DNA from: Curtobacterium sp. ZW137
GTDB taxonomy: Bacteria; Actinomycetota; Actinomycetes; Actinomycetales; Microbacteriaceae
Length of the DNA: 64,000 bases
Assembly (NCBI RefSeq): GCF_003762905.1
Contig: NZ_RJKS01000002.1
Location: forward strand, 542,039 to 606,038
Reading direction: 5' to 3'
A program made the translations under genes and the position numbers. The notes below the pieces were generated by a model. That model was not told the origin of the DNA. It searched no databases and saw only the letters and a list, made by a program, of their open reading frames with translations. Numbering within the stretch: position 1 is the stretch's first letter; every line of letters starts with the position of its first letter. Below are positions 8,214 to 16,407 of this stretch, piece after piece.

Positions 8214-9557
8214 TCACCGCTGCCCGATCAAGCCGTAGGGCAGTCCCGGGTGCTGCTCGGCGATTTCGGTGAGCCGGTTGTACTTTGCGACCCGTTCCCC
8301 GCGGGCGGGTGCGCCCGACTTGATCTGCCCAGTACCGGTTCCGACGACGAGGTCGGCGATGAACGTGTCCGTGGTCTCCCCGGAACGGTGGGAGACCATG
8401 CTGGCCATCCCGATGCTGGTGGCGGTGGCGATCGCACCGAGGGTCTGGGAGACCGTACCGATCTGGTTCGGCTTGATCAGTGCCGCGTTCGTCAGGTGTT
8501 GCTCGCCGCCGTCGCGGATGCGCTGGGGGTCGGTGACGTAGAGGTCGTCGCCGACGGTCTGGATCCGGTCACCGAGCGCCGCTTGCATGCGGCGGAACCC
8601 CTCATGGTCGTCCTCAGCGAACCCGTCTTCGATGCTGCGGATCGGGTACGTGTCGATGAGCTGCCGGTAGTAGTCGACCAGCCCGTCCCGGTCGAGGCTG
8701 TCGTCGAGCATCCGGTACGAGCCGTCTCCGAGGGAGAACTCGTTCGCGGCCGGATCGAGGGCGATCGCCACCTGGTCGACGCCCGGCTCGTAGCCTGCGG
8801 CGCGGATCGCGGTGACCAGCAGGTCGAGCGCTTCCTCGGGTGCAGCGATCGATGGTGCGAAGCCGCCCTCGTCGCCGAGGCCGAGGCTACCGAACCGGTC
8901 CCGTACCAGGCCCGCGAGGGCGTGGTAGACGTCCGCGCCGATGCGGACAGCGTCGGCCATCGTTGAGGCGTTGACGGGGGCGATCATGAACTCCTGGAAG
9001 TCCAGCTTGTTCGCTGCGTGCGCGCCGCCGTTGAGGACGTTGAAGTGCGGGACCGGCATCCGCGGCGTCGAGCCGGTGATCTCGGCGATCCACTGCCAGA
9101 GTGGGAGGTCCGCGGCGTGTGCGAGGGCCCGGGAGGCGGCGATGGAGGTTGCGACGACGCTGTTCGCGCCGAGCCGGCGGTACCCGGTGGTGCCGTCGAG
9201 TTCGGCGAGGGCGGCGTCGACCTGTCCGATCGCGGACCAGGACCGGCCGGTGAGCAGGCCCGCGATGTCGGTGTTGATCAGGTGGAGCGCCTGGGTGATG
9301 TCGCGGCCACCGAACGCTGTTCCGCCGTCGCGGAGCTCGACGGCTTCGTGGGCGCCGGTGGATGCGCCCGCGGGGGCGTCGCCGGTGACGGTGCGGCCGT
9401 CGTCGAGTTCGAGCAGGACGCGGACGGTCGGGTAGCCGCGGGAGTCGAGGATGCGGGTGCCGTGGACGGCGTCGATGGTGACGGGGTGGTCGCGGTGGGT
9501 GACGTACTCGCCCTGGTGGGCTCCGTGGTGGTGGATGCCGCTGATGTAGTCGTTCAT
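8214..9557 (-). CDS. eno: Enolase (phosphopyruvate hydratase), accessory copy
   Basis: Enolase interconverts 2-phosphoglycerate and phosphoenolpyruvate in glycolysis. The 447-residue protein is about 20 residues longer than usual because of a His-rich N-terminal extension (SGIHHHGAHQGE). The start at 9557 is supported by AGAAGGAG at ideal spacing. Key parts are present: ILDSRGYPTV, PAGASTGAHEAVELRDG, FQEFMIAP, the Mg ligands within IRSIEDGFAEDD and GDDLYVT, the catalytic lysine region LIKPNQIGT, and SHRSGETTDTFIADL. It lies downstream of ppa and two crcB genes. Enolase is a known fluoride target, so a spare or tolerant copy fits a fluoride-defence operon. Whether it is more tolerant cannot be seen from sequence. 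Confidence 0.95.
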   Translation of the reverse strand: MNDYISGIHHHGAHQGEYVTHRDHPVTIDAVHGTRILDSRGYPTVRVLLELDDGRTVTGDAPAGASTGAHEAVELRDGGTAFGGRDITQALHLINTDIAGLLTGRSWSAIGQVDAALAELDGTTGYRRLGANSVVATSIAASRALAHAADLPLWQWIAEITGSTPRMPVPHFNVLNGGAHAANKLDFQEFMIAPVNASTMADAVRIGADVYHALAGLVRDRFGSLGLGDEGGFAPSIAAPEEALDLLVTAIRAAGYEPGVDQVAIALDPAANEFSLGDGSYRMLDDSLDRDGLVDYYRQLIDTYPIRSIEDGFAEDDHEGFRRMQAALGDRIQTVGDDLYVTDPQRIRDGGEQHLTNAALIKPNQIGTVSQTLGAIATATSIGMASMVSHRSGETTDTFIADLVVGTGTGQIKSGAPARGERVAKYNRLTEIAEQHPGLPYGLIGQR

Positions 9558-9612
9558 GGTGACGCTCCTTCTGGTCGGGTCATGCGTCGTGGTCGTGCGG
9601 ATGGAAGGGAAA

Positions 9613-9675
9613 GCCGCGGGGAGGCGGAGGGGACGACCTGCTGGCGATCACTCAGCGCCAGTGCCTCCCCGCGGC
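9613..9675 (-). other. Nested hairpin in the ppa-eno gap
   Basis: A perfect 13-bp inverted repeat (GCCGCGGGGAGGC at 9613-9625 and its complement at 9663-9675) encloses a second perfect 6-bp stem (CTGGCG 9641-9646, CGCCAG 9656-9661). It occupies most of the 136-bp gap between the ppa stop and the eno start. In RNA it would form a long stem with an internal branch. There is no T-run, so a simple intrinsic terminator is unlikely. It could stabilise an mRNA end, attenuate enolase expression, or be a processing site. Confidence 0.6.
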
Positions 9676-9693
9676 GGTCAAGGGGCCCGTGGA

Positions 9694-10179
9694 TCACGGG
9701 TGTCGGGTGTGGGCTTCCTGTGCGGTGCGGATGACGGCTTCGGCAGCAGGACGGTTGGCCCACCCGTTGGTGGTGACGTGCTTGCCGTGTTCGATCTCCT
9801 TGTAGTGGGAGAAGAAGTGCTCGATCTCGATGAGGGTGTGCTCCGGGACGTCGCTGATGTCCTGCAGGTCTTCGAACCGGTCGTCGCCGGCGGGGACGGC
9901 GAGGATCTTGTCGTCGCCGCCGTTCTCGTCGACCATGCGGAGCATCCCGATCGGCCGGACCGTGATGACGACGCCCGGGAACGTCGGTCGGGGCAGCAGC
10001 ACGAGCGCGTCGAGGGGGTCGCCGTCATCGCCGAGCGTGTCATCGATGGAGCCGTAGTCCTGGGGGAACACCATGCTGGTGAACACGGCCCGGTCGAGCC
10101 GGATCCGGCCGGTGGTGTGGTCGACTTCGTACTTGTTGCCGCTGCCGCGGGGAACCTCGATCGTGACGTCGAACAGCAT
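9694..10179 (-). CDS. ppa: Inorganic pyrophosphatase (family I)
   Basis: A 161-residue soluble pyrophosphatase that hydrolyses PPi to phosphate using Mg. Length and order match the actinobacterial type I enzyme: the start [20 protein letters not shown], then the metal-binding signature [13 protein letters not shown], then [15 protein letters not shown], and [10 protein letters not shown] near residue 125. The start at 10179 is chosen by this homology. Its neighbours are the fluoride channel genes upstream and enolase downstream. Pyrophosphatase is strongly inhibited by fluoride, which fits the operon's proposed role. Confidence 0.95.
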   Translation of the reverse strand: MLFDVTIEVPRGSGNKYEVDHTTGRIRLDRAVFTSMVFPQDYGSIDDTLGDDGDPLDALVLLPRPTFPGVVITVRPIGMLRMVDENGGDDKILAVPAGDDRFEDLQDISDVPEHTLIEIEHFFSHYKEIEHGKHVTTNGWANRPAAEAVIRTAQEAHTRHP

Positions 10180-10211
10180 GGGAAGGCCCGTTCCAGGATG
10201 TGGGGTGGCGG

Positions 10212-10583
10212 TCACAGCAGACCGCCAAGGAGGATGCCGGCGATGGCTGCCGCGACCGAGAGGACGAGCATCCCGAGACCGTTGACGGCTGCGGCGGTGA
10301 TCCGGCCGCTGCGGGCGAGGCGGACCGTTTCGAAGTTGGCGGTACTGAACGTGGTGTAGCCGCCCATCACCCCGGTGCCGAGCACCGCCACGGGGGCTGC
10401 GCCGAGGTGACTGGCGGCGCCGACGATGAGCCCGAGCAGCAGCGACCCGGTGATGTTGATCGTCAACGTGCCGACGGGGAGCCGGAACTCCCGGCCGGTG
10501 TTGATCAGCCCGTCGAGGAGGAACCGGCCGGCAGCGCCCACGCCGCCACCGGCCGCGACCGCGAGGAGGATGCCGGCGTTCAT
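10212..10583 (-). CDS. crcB: Fluoride channel CrcB/Fluc, first of a pair
   Basis: A 123-residue protein with four membrane helices of the CrcB (Fluc) fluoride channel family, which lets cytoplasmic fluoride escape. Diagnostic pieces are [15 protein letters not shown] in helix 2 and [12 protein letters not shown] in the broken helix 3 with the conserved phenylalanine and polar track. It overlaps the upstream crcB gene by four bases (ATGA). Paired crcB genes in Gram-positive bacteria typically encode the two halves of a dual-topology channel, so these two probably form a heterodimer. Confidence 0.93.
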   Translation of the reverse strand: MNAGILLAVAAGGGVGAAGRFLLDGLINTGREFRLPVGTLTINITGSLLLGLIVGAASHLGAAPVAVLGTGVMGGYTTFSTANFETVRLARSGRITAAAVNGLGMLVLSVAAAIAGILLGGLL

Positions 10584-11083
10584 GCGGACACCGTCCGGGG
10601 GCGGAACCAGCCGGCGACCACCAGTCCGACCGCGGTCGCGATCGCACCGGCTATGACGGTCAGTAGCGCGTACCCGGTGCCGGCGAGACCGTGGCCGGTG
10701 AGGAACAGTGCGGCGGTGGACTCAGCGAGGGTGCTGTAGGTGGTGAAGCCGCCGAGCACTCCCGTGCCGAGCAGCAGACGCAGGACACGGCGGCGGCCCG
10801 CGTCGGGACCGCGATGCGCCAACGCTTCCAGGAGCACCCCGAGCAGCAGCGCTCCGCTGATGTTGATCCAGAAGATCGACCAGCTCACCCCGCCGTCTGC
10901 TGGGAGCAGCGCACTGATCACGTCGCGCAGGAGTGTGCCGACCGTGCCACCGACCGCGACGAGGCCGACGTACCGCCACCGCAGGTGCACGGGCCGCATG
11001 GCCGTTGCGGGGTCGGAGACGTCCACATCCGGGTCGGAGGGGAGCTGATCATCGGGCATCGGGGTGTCCGTTCGGGTGGTCAT
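10580..11083 (-). CDS. crcB: Fluoride channel CrcB/Fluc, second of a pair
   Basis: A 167-residue CrcB family protein with the same four-helix core as its neighbour: [15 protein letters not shown] and [13 protein letters not shown]. It differs by an acidic, disordered N-terminal extension of about 35 residues ([14 protein letters not shown]) that would be cytoplasmic or exposed. An internal in-frame ATG at residue 29 could be the real start. The stop overlaps the next crcB start, and the start overlaps the phosphoglycerate mutase stop (ATGA), so all three are coupled. Confidence 0.92.
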   Translation of the reverse strand: MTTRTDTPMPDDQLPSDPDVDVSDPATAMRPVHLRWRYVGLVAVGGTVGTLLRDVISALLPADGGVSWSIFWINISGALLLGVLLEALAHRGPDAGRRRVLRLLLGTGVLGGFTTYSTLAESTAALFLTGHGLAGTGYALLTVIAGAIATAVGLVVAGWFRPRTVSA

Positions 11084-11826
11084 GTTCCGCCTTCTGCCGC
11101 GACCAGCGCCGCGGCGTGGTGCGCTGCTACCGGATCCAGGAACGCCCCACCACGCGGGACGAGAGCACCCGTCGGCGTAAGCTCATACTGCAGCGGCTGC
11201 CCCGTGGGCAGGTTCAGTGCGTGCAGTTCCGGCTCCGTGAGGTCGTCGATGCACGCGCACATGGCGCGGAGCGAGTTGCCGTGCGCGACGACGAGGACGC
11301 TCCGACCCGACCGCACCATCGGTAGAAGTCGGTCCTGCAGCACGGGTCGGACCCGATCGATGACATCGGAGAGGGCCTCGGTGCGTCGGAGGGCAGCGTC
11401 TGACAGGTCGCGCAGCGCGGAACTTGACCGCAGCGCCGTCCACACTTGCAGGGACATCGCCGGTGGTGCGCCGTTCCGGGACCTGCGGATTCGGGTGTAT
11501 TCGTCGTCGCCGAGCGTTCGGCGGGCATCGGTCTTGGTCATCCCGGTGAGTGCGCCGTAGTTGCGTTCGTTGAGCTGCCAGACCTTCTCCGTCGGGATGG
11601 CGATGCCGAGGGTGTCGAGGACCAGTTCCGCAGTGTGCACGGTGCGTTGCAGCGTCGACGTGAGCACCTGGTCCGGCAAGATGCCTGCTGCCTGCAGGAG
11701 CCGCCCCGCGGTCACGGCTTGCTGGACACCCTCGACGGTCAACGGTTCGTCGCGGAGGCCGGTGAAGGTGCCGGCCCGGTTCGCGGTGCTTTCCCCGTGG
11801 CGCAGCAGCACCAGCCGGCCCGTCAC
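11080..11826 (-). CDS. gpmA: 2,3-bisphosphoglycerate-dependent phosphoglycerate mutase
   Basis: A 248-residue histidine-phosphatase-superfamily enzyme that interconverts 3- and 2-phosphoglycerate. The catalytic motif LVLLRHGEST is at the N-terminus, followed by the mutase motif LNERNYGALTG near residue 90 and the second catalytic histidine in VVAHGNSLRAM near residue 185. The GTG at 11826 is chosen because it overlaps the usp stop as GTGA and places RHG at the usual distance; an in-frame ATG four codons upstream is possible. In this operon it supplies the step just before enolase. Confidence 0.9.
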   Translation of the reverse strand: MTGRLVLLRHGESTANRAGTFTGLRDEPLTVEGVQQAVTAGRLLQAAGILPDQVLTSTLQRTVHTAELVLDTLGIAIPTEKVWQLNERNYGALTGMTKTDARRTLGDDEYTRIRRSRNGAPPAMSLQVWTALRSSSALRDLSDAALRRTEALSDVIDRVRPVLQDRLLPMVRSGRSVLVVAHGNSLRAMCACIDDLTEPELHALNLPTGQPLQYELTPTGALVPRGGAFLDPVAAHHAAALVAAEGGT

Positions 11827-12329
11827 GACGCATCCCACGGCAGGGCGCTCTCGAACCCGACCGGAGCGTGTGGGACGACCACGACGGGACGGTGCTGCTG
11901 GTGCGTCAGGCGGGCGGCGACGGAACCGTTCAAGAACTCCGCAACCCGGCGTCGGCCCGTCTGCGACCCGACGACGATCATTACCGCGTCACGTTGCTCC
12001 GCCACCGCCGCCAACGCCCGGCTTGGATCTCCAACCCGAGTGAGGATCTCCACCCGGACCGACCGTGCTGCAGCGAGATCGTGGATGACGGCGACGTCGC
12101 GGTCGGGCAGCTGCTGCGGTTCGGTGTCCGCCGTGTCCGGATCGATCGGTTCGATGATCTCCGAACCGTCCCGACGAGTTCCTGCGTTCAGCAGCGCCGG
12201 ATCCACCGCAACACACACTACCGACGCACCGAAATGCTTCGCGATCAGCGTGGCAACGCCGACAACGCTCTCTACCTGCCCGGACTGTACGCCGGCAACG
12301 ATCGTGCGGGCGGAGTCTGCCTCGACCAT
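11823..12329 (-). CDS. Universal stress protein (UspA family)
   Basis: A 168-residue single-domain UspA protein. The ATP-binding signature is visible at the C-terminus as VVGSQTGRRRVAEFLNGSVA, fitting G-2X-G-9X-G-(S/T). A central insertion of about 25 acidic residues (EPIDPDTADTEP) is longer than in most members. It is the first gene of the usp-gpm-crcB-crcB-ppa-eno operon, and its ribosome site AGGGAGAAG overlaps the 3' arm of a leader hairpin (12337-12378). The cellular role is stress signalling by family; the exact function is unknown. Confidence 0.88.
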   Translation of the reverse strand: MVEADSARTIVAGVQSGQVESVVGVATLIAKHFGASVVCVAVDPALLNAGTRRDGSEIIEPIDPDTADTEPQQLPDRDVAVIHDLAAARSVRVEILTRVGDPSRALAAVAEQRDAVMIVVGSQTGRRRVAEFLNGSVAARLTHQQHRPVVVVPHAPVGFESALPWDAS

Positions 12330-12336
12330 GTCTTCT

Positions 12337-12378
12337 CCCTATCTCGGGCACGCTGACGCGCGCCGTGCTGAGATAGGG
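12337..12378 (-). promoter_or_regulatory. Leader hairpin overlapping the usp ribosome site
   Basis: A perfect 9-bp inverted repeat, CCCTATCTC (12337-12345) and GAGATAGGG (12370-12378), encloses an inner GCACG/CGTGC stem. On the minus-strand RNA the 3' arm ends in GAGATAGGG and runs directly into AGAAGAC-ATG. The Shine-Dalgarno bases are therefore partly paired when the hairpin forms. It could be an RNA switch platform for the fluoride-type operon or a DNA operator for a dimeric repressor. I could not match it to the fluoride riboswitch consensus. Confidence 0.5.
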
Positions 12379-12586
12379 ACTGTTGTCGACAGGTGTCGAG
12401 GTTGGGTCCGGCAAGCCCCACTACCGGGTCCGAAGACACCACCAGTATGCACCCACCACCACGCACCACGCACCACGACAGGAAAGTCCCTCCGGCTTCT
12501 GCGGAAGGGGTACGGCCTCTGAACGGTACGGCCACGCGACGCATACCCCTGTGCTGATCAATCACCCAGCCGCCACAGACAGCACA

Positions 12587-12601
12587 TACCCCCAGGGGGT
12601 A
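12587..12601. promoter_or_regulatory. CsoR-like operator
   Basis: A perfect 15-bp palindrome, TACCCCCAGGGGGTA, lies in the 358-bp gap between the divergent usp (12329) and DUF6153-like (12688) genes. The C-run/G-run pattern flanked by TA is that of operators bound by CsoR-type copper-sensing repressors in actinobacteria. A half-site-like ATACCCC occurs at 12543-12549. A possible -10 (TTAAAT, 12609-12614) follows closely. The downstream genes are of copper-handling type, which supports the call. The same gap also holds two GGTACGGCC direct repeats near 12509 and 12525. Confidence 0.55.
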
Positions 12602-12687
12602 CAGTGCCATTAAATCTACCTTGCACTGTGACGTGCTCAACGCTGCAGCTCGACACTCCGACACTCACCGACCTGATCGAAAGACTG

Positions 12688-13131
12688 ATGCTCACCACCA
12701 CCGCCTCCCCGCGTCGCCGGCTGCTGTTGCAGGCCGTAGCGACGTTGGCGCTGCTGCTGCTGGTCGGGTTCACGGTCCTGATGCACACGATGGCCGGCCA
12801 CGAGCACCCGATGGCAGCTCCCGCCGCCACCACCGAGCACGTCCATGCCGTCGCAAACCGCCACGGGGAGCATGCCGCTCCCGCGGCCGCGGTGCTGACG
12901 GTCCTCACCGTCGCCGGCTGTGACAGCGGCCTGTGCGCGCTGATGTGCTCGCTGATGGGGATGGCGTGCGCGCTGACGATCGCCCTGTTCGCATGGGCGC
13001 TAGTGCGCGCACGGACCGGCGGCGTCCTCGCGCTGCTGTCGCGACTGCTTGCGCTGGCTGACCGGCTGCCGCGCCACATCGCAGCACCGAAACCACCGTC
13101 ACTGACGGCACTGCAGATCATCCGCATCTGA
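12688..13131 (+). CDS. Small membrane protein, DUF6153-like
   Basis: A 147-residue membrane protein with two hydrophobic segments flanking a His/Met-rich region (HTMAGHEHPMA, TEHVHAVANRHGEH) and a CDSGLCALMCSLMGMAC stretch. The pattern, small size and position before a DUF305 lipoprotein match DUF6153-type proteins seen next to copper genes. The ATG at 12688 is preferred because the frame upstream, back to a GTG at 12604, would overlap the promoter just after the CsoR-like operator. A role in copper binding is inferred from composition and context. Confidence 0.65.
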   Translation: MLTTTASPRRRLLLQAVATLALLLLVGFTVLMHTMAGHEHPMAAPAATTEHVHAVANRHGEHAAPAAAVLTVLTVAGCDSGLCALMCSLMGMACALTIALFAWALVRARTGGVLALLSRLLALADRLPRHIAAPKPPSLTALQIIRI

Positions 13132-13137
13132 TCCTCC

Positions 13138-13163
13138 CCCTGCGGGACCACACCGCCGCAGGG
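13138..13163 (+). other. Intergenic hairpin
   Basis: A perfect 8-bp inverted repeat, CCCTGCGG (13138-13145) and CCGCAGGG (13156-13163), lies directly after the DUF6153-like gene and before the DUF305 gene. It lacks a T-run. It may partly terminate transcription or mark an mRNA processing point between the two genes. Confidence 0.4.
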
Positions 13164-13239
13164 CGGCTCCCGCATGCCCAGAACCGGGAGGCATCCGCCT
13201 GCCCGGACCAATTGACGCATACACGGGAACGGACCTTCC

Positions 13240-13839
13240 ATGCACACCACCACGACCACGCGCATCCTCGCGATCGCCGCCTCGCTCACCCTCGGCCTGA
13301 CCCTCGCGAGCTGCTCCACCAACAACAGCAGCTCCGACGCGGGCTCGTCCGCCTCGTCGAGATCGGCCGCGTCGGCGCACAACGACCAGGACGTGATGTT
13401 CGCGCAGATGATGCTGCCGCACCACGAGCAGGCCGTCGAGATGAGCGACGTGCTCCTCGCCAAGGGCGACGGTGTTGACCCCAACGTCGCCACCCTGGCG
13501 AAGCAGATCAAGGCCGAGCAGGGTCCGGAGATCACTCAGCTCACCAGCTGGCTGCAGGGCTGGGGTGAGCCCACGGAGTCGGAGCACCCTGGGTCGGGGC
13601 ACTCCATGTCCGGGATGATGTCCGATTCCGACATGACCGACCTTGACCAGGCATCCGCGAAGGACGCCGGGAAGCTGTTCCTGCAGCAGATGGTCCAGCA
13701 CCACGAGGGCGCCGTCGATATGGCCAGGAGCGAAGTCGACAAGGGCAAGAACACCGACGCGGTCGCGATGGCGAAGTCAATCGTGTCGAGCCAGACCGAG
13801 CAGATCACGCAGATGAAGGACATGCTCGCGTCCAAGTGA
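13240..13839 (+). CDS. DUF305 domain lipoprotein
   Basis: A 199-residue exported lipoprotein. The signal peptide ends in a lipobox, LASC, with the cysteine near residue 26, so it would be anchored to the outer face of the membrane. The body is a ferritin-like duplicated DUF305 domain: FAQMMLPHHEQAVEM near residue 53 and FLQQMVQHHEGAVDMA near residue 150. The HH pairs and many methionines suggest metal binding, and DUF305 genes commonly accompany copper genes. It is second in the probable copper-responsive transcript. Confidence 0.88.
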   Translation: MHTTTTTRILAIAASLTLGLTLASCSTNNSSSDAGSSASSRSAASAHNDQDVMFAQMMLPHHEQAVEMSDVLLAKGDGVDPNVATLAKQIKAEQGPEITQLTSWLQGWGEPTESEHPGSGHSMSGMMSDSDMTDLDQASAKDAGKLFLQQMVQHHEGAVDMARSEVDKGKNTDAVAMAKSIVSSQTEQITQMKDMLASK

Positions 13840-13891
13840 CCGGTTCTTCCCCGTTCGTGACCACCCTGTCGCGGCAGAATATGCCCGCGAC

Positions 13892-15088
13892 GTGAAGAAG
13901 CAGGTGTATATGTTCGTGATCAACGCAGTCGGTGACGCCCTAGTAGCAGCCGGCTCGATGGGGTGGGAGATCCTCTGGCCCCTCATCCTCGGCTTCACCC
14001 TCTCCGGCATCATCCAAGCCGTCGTCCGCACCGACCAGATCACCAAGCTCATGCGCGACGACTCCCCCCGAGCGATCAGCGTCGCAACCGGCCTGGGCGC
14101 ACTGTCCTCGTCCTGCTCCTACGCCGCCGTCGCCCTCGCACGGGCGCTCTTCCGCAAGGGCGCGAGCCTGTCGTCGGCCATGGCGTTCGAGGTCGCCTCC
14201 ACGAACCTCGTCGTCGAGCTCGGTCTGATCCTCGCGTTCGTCATGGGCTGGCAGTTCACCGCAGCGGAGTTCGTCGGCGGACCGCTGATGATCATCCTCA
14301 TCGCCCTCGGGTTCCGGCTCTGGATGCGCGGGAAGATCGTCGACGCCGCCCGCGAACAGGCCGACAAGGGCCTCGCCGGCGCGATGGAGGGCCACGCAGC
14401 CATGGACATGTCCGTGCAGGGCGACCAGGGCTTCTGGCGGCGACTGTTCTCGAGGCCCGGGCTCACGAGCGTGTCGCAGTACTTCGTCATGGACTGGGCA
14501 TCCGTCATCCGCGACATCGTCATCGGCCTACTCATCGCCGGCGCCTTCGACGCCTGGGTCCCGAAGGCGTGGCTGCAAGCACTGTTCCTCGAGGGACACC
14601 CGACGCTCGCGTTCCTGATCGACCCGCTCATCGGACCGATCCTGGCGATGGTGAGCTTCGTCTGCTCCGTCGGCAACGTCCCCCTCGCAGCGGTCCTCTG
14701 GAACGGTGGGATCAGCTTCGGCGGTGTGATCAGCTTCATCTTCGCCGACCTGATCATCATCCCGATCATCATCATCTACCGGAAGTACTACGGCTGGAAA
14801 GCAGCCCTCCGCATCACCGGGATCTTCTACGGCGCCATGGTCCTCGCCGGCTACGCCGTCGAACTGCTCTTCACCCCGCTGCACCTTATCCCCACGAACC
14901 GGCACCTCACCATCGTGACGACCTCGATCAGCTGGAACTACACCACCTGGCTCAACATCGTGTTCCTGCTCGTCGCGGCGTTCCTGCTCGTCGTCTTCAC
15001 CCGCAGCGGCTCATGGCCCATGCTCCGCATGATGAGTGACCACCCCGATACCCACGACCAGGCAAACGCCAAGCACAGCCAGCCCTGA
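13892..15088 (+). CDS. Permease of the PF03773 family (YraQ/ArsP-like)
   Basis: A 398-residue membrane protein with about eight to nine helices. It has the two signature loops of the family, SSSCSYAAVALARALFRKGA near residue 70 and VCSVGNVPLAAVLWNGG near residue 250, each with a cysteine in a membrane-embedded turn. Members export organoarsenicals or are uncharacterised permeases near metal genes. A cytoplasmic loop at about residues 150-195 is Met/His-containing. A GTG at 13892 is used; an ATG six codons later is possible. Being 52 bp after the DUF305 gene, it probably belongs to the same copper-type unit. Confidence 0.85.
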   Translation: MKKQVYMFVINAVGDALVAAGSMGWEILWPLILGFTLSGIIQAVVRTDQITKLMRDDSPRAISVATGLGALSSSCSYAAVALARALFRKGASLSSAMAFEVASTNLVVELGLILAFVMGWQFTAAEFVGGPLMIILIALGFRLWMRGKIVDAAREQADKGLAGAMEGHAAMDMSVQGDQGFWRRLFSRPGLTSVSQYFVMDWASVIRDIVIGLLIAGAFDAWVPKAWLQALFLEGHPTLAFLIDPLIGPILAMVSFVCSVGNVPLAAVLWNGGISFGGVISFIFADLIIIPIIIIYRKYYGWKAALRITGIFYGAMVLAGYAVELLFTPLHLIPTNRHLTIVTTSISWNYTTWLNIVFLLVAAFLLVVFTRSGSWPMLRMMSDHPDTHDQANAKHSQP

Positions 15089-15194
15089 CCCGACCGGCCA
15101 CGCCGACAGGGCAAGCTAGGCCACACAGCATTGTCGGAATCACGCCACAAAGCGTTCCCAGCCACATGCGAACCCCCGCGGCGTCCTGTCCTTC

Positions 15195-15788
15195 ATGCCC
15201 TTCTCCGCCAAGGAGCAGGAGATCATGCGTTCGCGAGGGGTACAGTTCATCGCATCTTCCCCGATCAACACGGACAGCGGAGCCAATCAAGAGATCGGCA
15301 GGCTTCAGGTGCGTCACCTTGTCGAGAGAGGGCATCGCACCATCGCCTTCGCCCGCCTCCGCGACGCACGCCAGGACGTCTTCGGCGACGAGCGCGAGTC
15401 GGGGATTCGCGACGAGTGTCGAGACCAGGGCTTGCCTGAACCGACGATCGTGCGCCTCGGCGTGGACCGAGATGAGGCGTTGGTCGCCCTGGACGCTCTC
15501 CCGTCGGCTCCCGTCGGGATCGCCTGTTACAACGATGACGTTGCGACCGCACTTCTGTCGGCGGCAACCACTCGGGGCCGCCAGGTTCCGCAGGATATCG
15601 CTCTGATCGGCATGGATAACACGCCGATCTCGCAAGTCATCGTGCCCCGCCTGACGACGATCGACTACCCAGCATCCGAGGCCGCCCACCTCACGGTCGC
15701 CGGGTTCCTAGCCGCGCTGACGGGCGAGCCGATGCAGGAATCGGATCTCCACCTCGACATCAGGGTCGTAGAGGGCGCAACCACATAG
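15195..15788 (+). pseudogene. LacI-family regulator remnant (effector domain only)
   Basis: A 197-codon frame corresponds to the C-terminal two thirds of a LacI/GalR-type regulator. The segments HLVERGHRTIAFARL, IACYNDDVATALLSAA and ALIGMDNTPISQVIVPRLTT are typical of the sugar-binding domain. The N-terminal helix-turn-helix and the first lobe, together about 120-140 residues, are absent, and in-frame sequence upstream is not homologous. It cannot bind DNA as a normal LacI protein and is most likely decay debris at the border of the mobile region. Confidence 0.75.
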
Positions 15789-16407
15789 CTGCGGCATCGG
15801 CGGTGACCTCGCCCCGCGGCACGTCGCACGCTGCCCGACGCTCGGACCCTTGACGCATCATCATCGGCCCGTCAACGTCGGTCTCGCCGACGCTTCAGTT
15901 CGGCTGCTACTTCCGATCCTCGAACGACTCGGTCCCCTCCGCCGAGACGAACGGCCTCCGCCGATCAGACCGACCCCTAGGCGGGCAGACCAACTGGGGA
16001 GGACGCCGACGAAAGTCCCACCCTCAAACGAGGCGGTTGCGCGCAGAGCCTGTCGCCGAACGGTCCTCGCGACATCCTCGGTGAGCAGGCGACCGTTTCC
16101 GCGAACAATCACGGTTGCTCGGCGGACGACAATCAAGACCATCGCGGCTGGAGTATTAAACACTGTCACGAAGCTCGTCGCCGGGGCAAGAAACGACATG
16201 ATCTGGTGCAGGGAGACACGATCTGGACTCGACCGACAACACGATCGAGTAACGAGGTAGCGGCGAACCGCGAGAACATCCCGTGGAACGCCACCGTGAT
16301 GGTGTTGAGCTCCACGAAGCTCCCGTGCTCACTCAAGGTGGAAGTGGCTCCGGCCGAGAACGGACTAGCGCGTCAGTGGTGCAACAAGTCGGATGCACGC
16401 CGTTGAC
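15789..16407. other. 619-bp stretch without a supported gene
   Basis: Short overlapping frames exist on both strands, but none has a ribosome site, a family motif and consistent third-position GC. The longest, on the minus strand at 15861-16199, has one hydrophobic stretch near its start and then turns basic. Base composition is less GC-biased than in neighbouring genes. I read it as degraded sequence next to the mobile module. Confidence 0.5.

Noticed and set aside
12330..12687. Possible fluoride riboswitch before the usp-crcB operon
   Set aside because: I searched the minus-strand leader for the GGnGATG start and the CTGATG-CTCCT end of the crcB motif and found neither in proper order. Only the unrelated hairpin at 12337-12378 is clear.
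15861..16199. Minus-strand ORF with a hydrophobic start in the gene-poor stretch
   Set aside because: No ribosome site, no family motif, and the second half becomes Arg/Ser-rich. It was not strong enough to list as a gene.
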